From: Chinchilla lanigera
Lineage: Eukaryota; Chordata; Mammalia; Rodentia; Chinchillidae
Assembly: GCF_000276665.1 (NCBI RefSeq)
Contig: NW_004955416.1
Coordinates: forward strand, 6,202,422-6,266,421
Direction: 5' to 3'
Length of the DNA: 64,000 bases
Part shown: positions 11,719 through 21,334 of the stretch, one piece after another
Layout: each line of letters starts with the position of its first letter
Numbering within the stretch: the first letter of the stretch is position 1
Translations under genes and position numbers: made by a program
Notes under the pieces: generated by a model
What the model was told of the DNA's origin: nothing
Seen by the model: only the letters and a program-made list of their open reading frames with translations
Database searches by the model: none

Positions 11719-14038
11719 TACATGGTGTCCTACTCAACTTCTCAGAAACATGAAGGCAAGTAACTTAGGGCCAAAGTTTTATCAATATGCTGTTTTTATC
11801 TCAAAGAATTTTCTGAAATGACTAGCACATGTATATATTAGCCATATGTTTAGATGAGAGGATCACTCTTCATTTCTATCTTGTATAATTACTATTCCAG
11901 AGATATTAATAAGGGAGCACTCTCTGACTCTCTAAAAAAAACCTGTGGGTGACATGCTCCCCAGTTAAAGGAACTAGTAGGGAATCAGCATTGCTGGTGT
12001 ACCTGGTGGGGATTCTCACCTCTGCAGATTGTCTGGAAACAAACTGAGCTCCCATCATTCCAAGGGAGTCCTAAGGATTCTTGGTGACACTACTTTGTTT
12101 AATTTCCTGGAGAATAGCTGTGGCAGGTGTCCAGGTCTTTTTACTCCAGCAAGTTCTGATGAAACTGTGGTAGATCAGCCTCCTCTGGGAATAGACTCTG
12201 AGTCTGAGGTTGCTGTGGGAGCTTCATGGAGTTTGCTTTGTGAGTTGGGGGAAAGGGACAGGTCTGTGACACATGGACATGGAGACTCCAGAGACTGCAC
12301 TGGGAGCTCTGTTGCAGGGATAGCCCTCCAAAGCAGGTCTGCCTGGAAGCATACCAATGAGCCACTGCGTGTGATTTGCCTCTGGGAAGGGGGAATGACT
12401 TGGACAAGAGTATTTCCTGGAGGAGAATCAACTGAGAGCATTCATCTGCATCCACTTCCAGCAGCTGGAGGAATGAGTGCCTCCGTACCTGGTGGGTCAC
12501 CACCACTGGCAGGCCACAGCCAGAGTTCTTGAACCTCTCTTGAGGTGACCAATGACTACCTTGCCATAGCTATCAATATACTTAAATACCAAAATTATCT
12601 TAAGGTATCTGTTGTTTTCATTGTTGGTACTATTTTTAGCTTTTGGTGATCTCCGGAAGATTTGCATTTCTACTTCCTACATTATGTCTATCTTTTTTCC
12701 ATGGATTGCTGGTGCTGTTTAGAATGGACTGGAATAGAAATCTCATCTCTGAGGAGGATGCATTCCCATAGCCTGGCAGAATTCCCACCTCACTCCTTCT
12801 GGATTGCTATAGAAGACTTCCTGAAGTTGAGAAGCTATGATCTCAGACGTAGAACTTTTAATTAAAGCTCTTTGTTGATTCAGCTGAGAGTGATTCTGTG
12901 TGTGCCCAGAGTAGGGGGTAAGTTCACTACCACTATGGGCAAAGTGTACTAGTTTCTGCTTCTGAACTGAAATGTAACAAATCCATCTTTCCATATTACT
13001 GAAGCCGTAGTCTGATGTGTAACCTTGGAACAAAGCCTGTGAAGGTGGTTTACTAAAAATTCCTAGGCTGAGGAAGATCAGAACAGCCTGTCCACCTCTG
13101 GTATGCAAGGGTGGTAGCCAAACAGGGAGGTACACAGTTGTTTTGCCCCAGAAAATAGCTGCTTTGGAATTTCTGTGGTCAGATATTGGGGGATCTCTGA
13201 TAAAGTAGGGAAAGTATAAAGAATAAAGTGAAAAACAAAAAGGATTACTTCAAAGAGAAAATAAAGAGAAAAGATAATTTTTCTTCTCTAGCTATAATAA
13301 CTAGATAAATTTTAACTCAAATGAAGAAGCAGGGAGGTGGCATGGAATGATCACTCCTTTTTCACTAAACTTCTGCCCCATGGGTAAGCTAGGTTTGATG
13401 GTGAGGCGTGAGGATGATAAGGATGATGATGATGATAATGATGATGAGGATGGAAATAAAGGAGGAGAATGTAAAGGAGAAAAACCAAAATAAGGAGAAA
13501 ATAATTGCCTTTTGACTCTACGCACTTACCCTCAAGATCTTCTCTCCTGAAGGAATTGTTCTTATATTTTTTAAACCTCTGTTGAAAAGCTTTGAAGAGA
13601 TGAAAACCCAAAGTTAAAGTATCAGATCTTGTAAAGAAAAAGTGTAGTGACTGGAGTGATAATGTCTACTTAAGTCACACCTTTTCCACTTAAGAGCTGC
13701 TTAGTTTAGGGTCCATCATTCCTCTCTGCAAGCCTTGTCTATGAAATGGAACATAAAGAGCTGACATAAAAATCGATAAGTAAAAAAAAAAAAAATTGGT
13801 AAGTAAATATGAGCAATAGAAATTTGCACTCTGAGATGCCACACATATTTAAGCCTCAATTTTGTGAGACACAATGACTTTTTGTGGTTCATTCTCTTAA
13901 TCAAGACATAAACAACCCAGATACTTCTGTTTTCATTTTGCTTTATGCCATACCATTTGAAGGGACATTTTAAATATTTTCAGCATTGTGTTGGTAAAGT
14001 AATACTTCCTCCTAAGGCTCTAAGGAGCAATTAACTGG
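11719..14038. other. Unassigned, including a GC-richer island with open frames on both strands
   Basis: About 12130-12540 is clearly more GC-rich than its flanks. It is open on the + strand (12029-12532, 167 codons) and on the - strand (12141-12506, 121 codons). Neither translation shows a domain, signal peptide or repeat I know. It could be a decayed processed pseudogene or chance. 12743-13135 (-) is also open without a recognisable product. The rest is featureless apart from the GAT tract listed separately. Confidence 0.35.
13405..13456. repeat. GAT/GATGAT microsatellite
   Basis: An imperfect run of gatgat units (aggatgataaggatgatgat onward). Confidence 0.85.
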
Positions 14039-14549
14039 TGTATCAAAGTTCTCTTGAAGACAGATTCAATATAAAATATATATATATGATTATAGAAGGT
14101 ATTTGTTAGGTAGGAAGAAGAAACAGAAGAATCCCAGCAGATGTTTCATGGATCAGAGGCAGCAGAATCCAAACTGGTCATCTGAGCACTGGAAAGTCAG
14201 AGAACCCAGGGGCAGTCAAAGGGCTAGAAGCTCCTTGCTGAGTCACGAGTGTAAGTTTGCATCGGAAGGCTGAAGAATCTACACTGCAAGGCTGAAGGAA
14301 CTGGAGACCAGTGTCCAGAGGGAAAGGCAAAGACCAGAGGTTCTCTAAAAATGGGAAACACTCCCTTCTTTATCTTCTTATTCTGTCCAAGCTACAAGTC
14401 TATTGTCTGGTGCTACCCACACTCAGGCTGGGTCCTCACCCCCTCATTTGGCTGACCTACATGTCAGCCACCCATAGACACACCCAGCAATTCCTAATCT
14501 GCTAGGTTCTTATTCAAGCCAAATCGGCATACCACAATTAACCACTGCA
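14039..14549 (-). mobile_element. Ancient LTR (ERVL/MaLR-like), solo, minus strand
   Basis: The + strand starts 'tgtatcaaagttctcttga', has an AT-dinucleotide stretch near 14075-14090 and ends 'cacaattaaccactgca'. This is the reverse of a familiar mammalian LTR-like repeat that begins TG and ends CA. The flanks are actgg (14034-14038) and attgg (14550-14554), a 5-bp duplication with one mismatch. No internal retroviral sequence is present. The subfamily is uncertain. Confidence 0.55.
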
Positions 14550-15954
14550 ATTGGCAAACCTTAAATTTTAATAAAACAGGAACTTATTAAATTATGTTGT
14601 CTTTCCATTTTATATCAATAAAACTAAACTTGTTCAGGAAATTTCTATCAAAATCTGTATTCATTTTGAAAAACATAAGCATCTTAATGTCCTTAGCTAT
14701 GTATGCCTCTGTAGCAATATAAGATTCTGTTATCCACCTAAACTACTTTTGGACCATCAAAGTATAAAGAAGTCATTGCTACTGTGACATATGTGCTTAC
14801 TTTATTGTGCCTCCTCCAAAACTAAGCATCAGTAGATATGGAACTTCACATAACTGAAGGACTCCTTTCCTTGTGGCATGAGACAGCTAAACCTTCATTA
14901 TAGCCACTGTACTTCACTGAAGAAAGGACTCCAAAGAAACAGGTAGGTGCTAGCTTTCATTTGCCTTTTAGCTGGACTTTTTCCTTCTTGATCTCTTGCC
15001 ATCAAAAAGTAGTCACTTTTTTGCATTCCCAGAAGTGTAGGAACACGTTTCCCATTTCTCACTCCCCATACTGCTTCTTTGCTCATGCATTCAGTATTTT
15101 TCACAGACGTAGGATGGAGCACTGACATTGTGAAGCAATTAATGCTGAAAAATTCTCTATCCTTTCCCTTGTCTTCCCGTGATTCTCTTGATAGTTTTGA
15201 AAGAACTTTAGAGTGACAATGCCTCCATGAAGAGAGCATCCAGATGATGAACATGCTGAAAAGATAAAGGAGGAAATCTTGCTCACATGGATCAAGAGTG
15301 ACATCTGGATAACATAAGTTCGTTGCTGGTAAAATGTCTCTGGATTTTCTGTTCCAGAAGCATAAAGCAAGAGGTGCTATTAAAAGCCATCCACACTGCC
15401 TCACCTGTGTTTTAAGTGAAATGGTAACAAGAATGAAAGGTCTGGCATTCCCACTGCTGAAAAGTCAGAGTGCAAATAATTCATGGTCACTATTAATCAA
15501 AAAAAGCTGCTTCTATCCATGTGGAATAGATTCTAAGACATTTTATTTTTCATTTTCAAGACCTATGAGTTATACTCAGAATAAAAGAAAAAGAAACTTC
15601 TGAGATTCCAAGTAATCTGAAAAATACATTTATATGACAGGCTAAACACTGACTGAAGCATTTTCCCCTCCAGAGCTCTGTTGAATTTCAGTCAATGCAC
15701 AGGTCTGTTCATGTCTGAGGACGCCAAGGTGTCATCTCAAGACAGCTGTCTGCATCTGAGTTTGCACTTAACAGCTGACTTGATGCACATCAATATGTTT
15801 TGCTGTTAGGTCAGGTCTGATGAGAGCACCCTTGGAGTTACTCCACTTATACCTGATGCCTATCGGAAATGAGCCTTCTCAGACAACAAGCTCTCTCATG
15901 CTTCTGTGCTGATGCTTACATCATTGCTCAGTTTGAAATGTTCCCCTCCCTCCA
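14550..15954. other. Unassigned
   Basis: A 168-codon minus-strand frame (14898-15404) and an 89-codon plus-strand frame (15334-15603) lack recognisable domains. They overlap other frames, so I do not call a gene. Confidence 0.45.
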
Positions 15955-16140
15955 ATTCTCAACCTCTTCAAATACTTTGGATCCTACTCAAGTATCACCT
16001 TTATAAGGTTCTCCTTCATTCCCCACAAGTAGAATGATTGTCCCTGATTTTGCATTCTCAGCAACAATTTCCCTCTGTTTTGAACCTATCTGTTTTTATA
16101 GTTGTTACTTTCATATCTATGTTTTCTTTTTCCAGCAGAA
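15955..16140 (+). mobile_element. L2 LINE 3' region
   Basis: Sense L2 phrases occur in order: 'ctactcaagtatcacctt', 'aaggttctccttcattcccc', 'caatttccctctgtttt', then 'tttatagttgttactttcat'. Diverged and non-coding. Confidence 0.6.
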
Positions 16141-16753
16141 ATTCATAAATGCTTCTCAATACTCAGATGAGCAGGAAACATTGGAGTAAGACTGTTTGAA
16201 GCATATTGTTTTGGTTCTGATATGTAAGTATTTTTTTTTCCAAGATAAACGCATACACATTTCTGATCCAGTAGAATTTTTCAGGGAAACATTCTTCTAA
16301 ATGTCTCTTGACTGACCATATTTTGTTCTCATGTTGTAATGGGAAGATTGCAGAGACCAAAAATTAAAAAAATCCTGTTTTTGAAGTGTGCCCATAGCTC
16401 AACAAATCAAACAGGAATTCCTTTATGCACTTCAGAAATCCAAAAGCAAGATTTTAACTCAGAAGGACAGCAATTTAGGGATCCTTGTTGTTCTAGTCCC
16501 TTGGTTGTGGACAGAACAAAGTGTCCTATACTCTGCCTCTGCCCGAGTGAACCCACACCACAAGTGCTGAGCAAATCCTTGCTTCCAAAATCACTTCTTC
16601 ATGATTGGAGCAGATGTCAGTCCAACTTGCAGAATGATCCTGTCCTCTAGATAGAAGTGATCAGGTGACCCATTTGGTAGCAGGAAAGTCATTTTAGAAA
16701 TCTATTTCCCAATTAGGCTCCCACATACCAATTCTCAAGGATAAATAGAGAGA
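16141..16753. other. Unassigned
   Basis: No gene or repeat recognised. Confidence 0.4.
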
Positions 16754-16789
16754 GCGAGCACTGAACCCTAACCACTAGACCACCAGGGA
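16754..16789 (-). pseudogene. tRNA-Glu 5'-half-like sequence
   Basis: Read on the minus strand from 16789, the first 34 bases match the 5' end of mammalian tRNA-Glu with three differences: TCCCTGGTGGTCTAGTGGTT, then AGGGTTCAGTGCTC. The box A promoter region is intact. The match stops near the anticodon; no anticodon arm, T-arm or B box follows, so it is not a working tRNA gene. It may be a retroposed 5' tRNA half, or the head of a tRNA-Glu-derived SINE with an unrecognised body. Confidence 0.6.
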
Positions 16790-16790
16790 G

Positions 16791-17359
16791 ATAACTAGAC
16801 AGACAAAGACAAAGAATGAGTCAATTCTTGAGACCATTCAGGAAATATTGTAATATAATGCACTGTTGGGAATTTCTCAAATACCTGCCATAGGTAACCC
16901 TGGGCAAAGACCTGTTGTAAAGGCACAAGAGACACAGAATCCTTTGTTACCTTCCAGCAGCATCTATCTCCTGAACATGACAAAGAAGACAGCCAGGCGA
17001 TGCTGGGTCTATGTGCCCATGTGCAACATTCTCTAGAAGACAGTTCCTATGTATCCAGGGATACTAGGGGAGTTGTATCAGTACTAACTGAGATGGGTGT
17101 GCAGCAGATGCAAATAGTAAGGCTCATGCTGGAAGGACTTGACTCTCTTGACTTCCCTTTCCAACGCTTCCCTGCCTTCAGAGCTGAAGCACCTGCTGGG
17201 ACACTGTTAGATGGAAAAGAGAATGCAGCACTGTTTTCAATGGTGTATTGTTCAGAAAGAAATCTATTATCAAGTAAAGTCTGCCAATTTCTTTTCCTGA
17301 AGGCTTAGAAAGTAAATGAAGAACTCGTTTCACCCTGCTGCCTCTTTTTTTTTCTGTCT
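16791..17359. other. Unassigned
   Basis: The frame at 17000-17308 (+) has no recognisable domain. No repeat seen. Confidence 0.4.
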
Positions 17360-17515
17360 TTTTTTTTTTTTTTTTTTGAGACAGGGTCTTGCTATGCAGC
17401 TCAGGCTGTAGCCCAGGCTGCACTTTGTAGCCCAGGCTGGTCTTGAACTTGCAATGATCCTCCTGCTTCAGCCTCCTGAGTGCTTGGATTACAGGCATGC
17501 ACCACCAAACCCAGC
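17360..17515 (-). mobile_element. B1 SINE (7SL-derived), minus strand
   Basis: Reverse-orientation B1: a T-run (17359-17377), then 'gagacagggtcttgctatg', 'cccaggctggtcttgaact', 'ctcctgcttcagcctcctga' and 'ttacaggcatgcaccacca'. The 'gcccaggctg' unit occurs twice about 26-30 bp apart, fitting the internal duplication known for rodent B1. Confidence 0.9.
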
Positions 17516-17731
17516 ATGCTTCTTTATCTGGTAAGAATTATTTGCAGTATCAGATGGAGAAAATTCTCTTTCCTTTTAAGAAACCAGGAGGTAAAATAAC
17601 AGTTGCATCTTTTATCCAGGCAAATTATTCAAGAGTAAGTGACTTCAGAACAGTTATGTTCTGAATATCTTCTTCAGAGGGCAAGTCAGTGTCTAGAGAG
17701 AAGTTTAGGTTGTACAAAAACTTGAGACTTC

Positions 17732-17918
17732 AAACTAGGTATGGCAGTGCCTACCTATAATCCCAGCACTCTGGAAGACTGAGGCAGGAGGATCATAAAG
17801 TCAAGCCCAGCCTGGGAAATTTAGAAACTTAGACTCTGATTCAAATTAAAAAAAAAAAAAGTTAGAGATGCAGTTCAATCCAAGGATCCTGAGTTCAGTA
17901 CTCCATACAAAATAAATT
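17732..17918 (+). mobile_element. Dimeric SINE: B1 joined to an ID-derived unit
   Basis: The left half is B1 (cctataatcccagcactctg, gaggcaggaggatcataaag, agcccagcctgggaaattta). After an A-run the right half is ID-like (gagatgcagttcaatccaag, ctgagttcagtactcca). B1-then-ID dimers are known from non-myodont rodents. A 9-bp gagacttca occurs just before (17724-17732) and after the A-rich end (17931-17939), a plausible target duplication. Confidence 0.8.
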
Positions 17919-17939
17919 AAAGGCAGAAAGGAGACTTCA

Positions 17940-18579
17940 CTGAGACTTCAGATGTCAGGAGGGGTAGTTTGAGGGGAGAAATCTTATAAGTACTTAGGAA
18001 TGTATTTATAGTTTCTGGTAAACTGCAAAAGAAATAATATCTGTTTTCTAAATAAATAGTAATTGAATACTATATAAAATTATGGTTGAATAAATTTTTG
18101 AAATTGTGCATTCAGAAAATACCTATAGAATATTGTATATGTATGCTTGCATATGTGCATGTGCACATATGCACAATATATCAATATAAAATAAACAGCA
18201 AATCAACATAGGACAATGAAATGGAAAATTACTTAGTTCAAGGTAAGTGTTTTAGTAACACCCTACTCCCAATCACATGTCTTACTGGATGAGGCTATAG
18301 TTAATTGGGAGTAAGAATAGAAACATATGTTTGCTATAGTCAAAAATCATTGATGAGTAGAGGACATTGATATCTCTACTTTGCAGAGAATTTGAAAACT
18401 CTGATGAAATCTCAGGTAATACCTGCCGTGGATAAACTCGTGTTACAAATAAGGAACACGTCTGAAGATGACTGACAACATGTTGGATCACTCAAGATTA
18501 ATTTAACACATGAAACATATCAAAATATCAATGGGACTTTTTATTTTCTGTATATTTTCTTTGACAAAAATTACTTCAA
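17940..18579. other. Unassigned AT-rich stretch
   Basis: Contains a short palindrome (18148-18173) and otherwise nothing recognised. Confidence 0.4.
18148..18173. repeat. 26-bp near-perfect palindrome
   Basis: Arms TGCATATGTGCA (18148-18159) and TGCACATATGCA (18162-18173) are exact reverse complements around a 2-bp centre. It lies in an alternating purine-pyrimidine context. Confidence 0.9.
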
Positions 18580-18939
18580 AATTTTCTAAGGTGAATGAGC
18601 TATAATTGTATTCAAGAAAAAGTGATAAATAGTAAGATAAAGACACCACTACCACTAAAGAGAAAAGTTATGTAAGTCACTAAACCATATTATTAAAAAG
18701 TAACAAGTTTAAAACAGAGTAGTGAATATATAGTAATAAATGAACAGACCAAAACAGAAAGTTTAGAAACAAATGTGTATGAAATATGGTATATGAAAAT
18801 GTTTCATGTCAAATCATTAGAATAACAGGTTACTGAGGTTCTACGCTATATATAGACAAGAATGGTAACTCCCTTGGTTGTATCATACACAAAATTAAAC
18901 TCTAAGTACACTCAATAGTTAAATATGAACAATAGCAAC
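18580..18939 (+). mobile_element. L1M ORF2 fragment, left of an LTR insertion
   Basis: A diverged L1M ORF2 pattern in sense orientation (gaacagaccaaaacagaaag, then 'ccttggttgtatcatacac', 'aattaaactctaagtaca'). It is heavily decayed. It appears to continue after the LTR at 19291. Confidence 0.5.
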
Positions 18940-19285
18940 TGTTATGGTTTGTGTCTAGATGTTCTCCCAAAGCCTCATGCAGTCATGGGAGGGTGGATCT
19001 AGAGTTTGTGACTGATTCATGGTCCAATGCTGGGATTAAAGGTGTGAGCGCTACTCCCACCCTAGTGTGGGTAACCTGCCTACAATACAAGGACAGAATG
19101 AGGCTTGTCTCTCCTCTTCTCTTGTTGCTTTTGCTATTGTAATAAACTGTTACCCCTCTGCCATGCGCCACCCTGCCTTGGAGTCAACCTTTTATGGACA
19201 GAAGCCTCTATAGACTGTGAGTTAAATAAACCTTAACTTATGGATGTTGGGTATGTTATCTCAGCAACAAAAAGTACCTAAGACA
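18940..19285 (+). mobile_element. MaLR-type solo LTR with perfect 5-bp target duplication
   Basis: Begins TGTTATGGTTTGTGTCTAGA and ends 'acaaaaagtacctaagaca', matching MT/MST-type MaLR ends. The flanks are exact: gcaac at 18935-18939 and again at 19286-19290. An 'aataaacc' poly(A)-signal-like site lies near 19227. No internal sequence remains, so the provirus-like element was lost by LTR-LTR recombination. It interrupts an older L1M. Confidence 0.85.
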
Positions 19286-19290
19286 GCAAC

Positions 19291-20060
19291 AGTACTTAAA
19301 ACTAATATAAAATATTATGAACATTTTTCTGATCTTGTTATAAGGAAGCTCTAACTAAGCTAATATTTAAGGACAAAATAAATAAAATACAATGCTAGCA
19401 GACTTGACCACCTAAAAGGCTAAAATTTTGAATCTCAAAATTCAGTCAAAAATTTAAAATAAGTCAAAACTTTATACATGCACAGAAATGAAAACGAAAT
19501 TTGAGACACTCAAAGACTTGAGGTCTTTGCATATAGCACTTAATATCAGCAATATAAACAACAAAAATAAAGACCCTGAAATATGCTTAACATAAACAGA
19601 AAATTCATAAAAAGATGTGAATATAATACAAATTTTCATCCTTCCTGATGCTAGCTAGAAATTTAAACAATAAAATACTGTATTTGCTCACAAAATTAGC
19701 AATGACTAAAACAAAGAGTATTGATTGGACTACAGGAAAATGAGGACTTCTTAATCCAGTCCTGGTAAAAACTGAAAAGATTCCTACTTTACAGGGGAAT
19801 AGGTTGTGTACCCAAAGACTCTTTTCATAAAACCCTCCAAGATAATTAATCAGACACAATTTAAGATTTATAATAGGTTGATAGTAATCACAACAGTTAT
19901 ATTGCCAGAAGATAAAACAATTATAAAAAGTAAATAAATACCATAAAGCCATTTAAATGATCCCATAGAACAATACTGACATGGTAAAACTGTTCATAAT
20001 GTATGGCTGAGTGAATAAAACCATATTTATAAATAATATGTTCTTGATTTTTTAAAACTA
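19291..20060 (+). mobile_element. L1M ORF2 fragment, right of the LTR insertion
   Basis: Sense-strand L1M 3' ORF2 phrases: 'cacaaaattagcaatgac', 'tacaggaaaatgaggactt', 'attgccagaagataaaac', 'ataccataaagccattta'. Very diverged. Same strand as 18580-18939 and consistent with one L1M split by the LTR. Confidence 0.5.
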
Positions 20061-20874
20061 CATGCATGCACACATGTTCACACACATTTACAACTAACTA
20101 GATAATATATTTATGTATAAGTAATTTTTGTTCTCATTATTTTGTTTTTATGTATTTATAAAAAGTAAATACTTTATGTAGATTTAAACCACCAACTCCA
20201 TTTTTTAATTGAAAAATGTCATTAAAATAAGAAAGACAAAATGCAAGATAATTTTAAAAGAATGAAGTATTTTATCTATGGCTCTAAAGAAGCATTCTCT
20301 GCAAAGATAAATAATATTTTTATAGTTCTTTAACCACATCCTCCTTGAGCTCAAGCACCAAGACACAGTTGGTTGGAAAGAGCTCCTGGCAATCTATGAT
20401 TTTAATTTAGTTCCTGGAAATCTGTACTTTTAACAGCTGGGAAAATGGACAACTGTATATTAGTGGATTCACTTGGTCCTATGAACCTGTGCCTAAAGTG
20501 CTCATATTTAGCCATTGGAAAGTTGCTGGTATGAGCAGAAGGAGGTTTAGAATTTAACAAAGTCAACAATATTTTTAAAAATCTCAAGTTTATCTTCCCC
20601 CAAGGAGATGAGGAATAAGAACTAAACCTTGGCTGCTCCGGGGCATTTTCTATAACTAGACACATATAACTCTCCTGGAATGAAATGGATATTTAATCCA
20701 TTTTCCTTTCCTGTGCTTTTAGTCTATTACAGAACCAACCCTAAAGTATTTCTACAGCTAGTTGTCAGCAGTAGCAGTCGATATACAGATGAGCCTCGAA
20801 AGGCCTGTGGGGCGGCACTGCGCAATCCCAACTCCCAACTGCACATCCACTCGGAAGTACCTCTGAGATCTCGG
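20061..20874. other. Unassigned AT-rich stretch
   Basis: No gene or repeat recognised. Confidence 0.4.
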
Positions 20875-20995
20875 AGATGGTTGCAAGCCCTGTGACCTGG
20901 GGCAGAACATTTTAATTTCCCATACCTCAATTCCTCATCTGAAAAATAGGGATAATGATGTCAATCCCATGGAGATACATAGGAACAAAAAAGAA
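20875..20995 (+). mobile_element. MIR SINE fragment
   Basis: Core to 3' phrases of MIR: 'cctgtgacctggggcagaac', 'ctcaattcctcatctgaaaa', 'atagggataatgatg'. The 5' part is unclear. Confidence 0.65.
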
Positions 20996-21110
20996 TACAA
21001 ATGGCTTTGGAGTGGATGGAGAAGCCACACAAATGACCTACCATACAATTTCAGTTCATTAGGCCCAGGTATCTCCAACTTCCTCCAATAGTTTCGGGTT
21101 GTTGGGTGAC

Positions 21111-21260
21111 CTTCCTTCCTTCCTTCCTTCCTTCCTTCCTTCCTTCCTTCCTTCCTTCCTTGATTCCTTTCTTCCTTCCTCTTCTCTCCTTTTCTCCTCG
21201 CCTCTCCTCTCCTTTCCTCTCCCTTCCCTCCTCTCCCCTTCCCTCTCTCTCTTTCTTCCC
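21111..21260. repeat. (CCTT)n microsatellite and pyrimidine-rich tract
   Basis: Twelve or so pure CTTC units at 21111-21162, followed by a ~100-bp interrupted C/T tract. It directly abuts the tail end of the minus-strand ID at 21262, so it may have grown from that element's A-rich tail. Translations here (FLPS repeats) are artefacts. Confidence 0.92.
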
Positions 21261-21261
21261 T

Positions 21262-21334
21262 TGTGCTAGGGATCAAATCCAGAGCCTACTGCATGCCGAG
21301 GAGAAAACACTCTACCCCTGAGCTACACCCCTAG
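21262..21334 (-). mobile_element. ID-type SINE
   Basis: Minus-strand tRNA-like head (ctaggggtgtagctcagggg) and 'ggatttgatccctagcac' B-box region. The tail end is the polypyrimidine tract on its left. More diverged than the ID copies at 1 and 32344. Confidence 0.75.

Noticed and set aside
12029..12532. 167-codon plus-strand frame as a gene
   Set aside because: No domain, overlaps a 121-codon minus frame, and has only composition in its favour. Kept as an unassigned island.
14898..15404. 168-codon minus-strand frame, among the longest in the window
   Set aside because: No recognised motif and overlaps another frame. A frame this long is expected by chance in 64 kb.
20935..21321. FLPS-repeat and GRKE-repeat frames
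   Set aside because: Translations of the (CCTT)n microsatellite.
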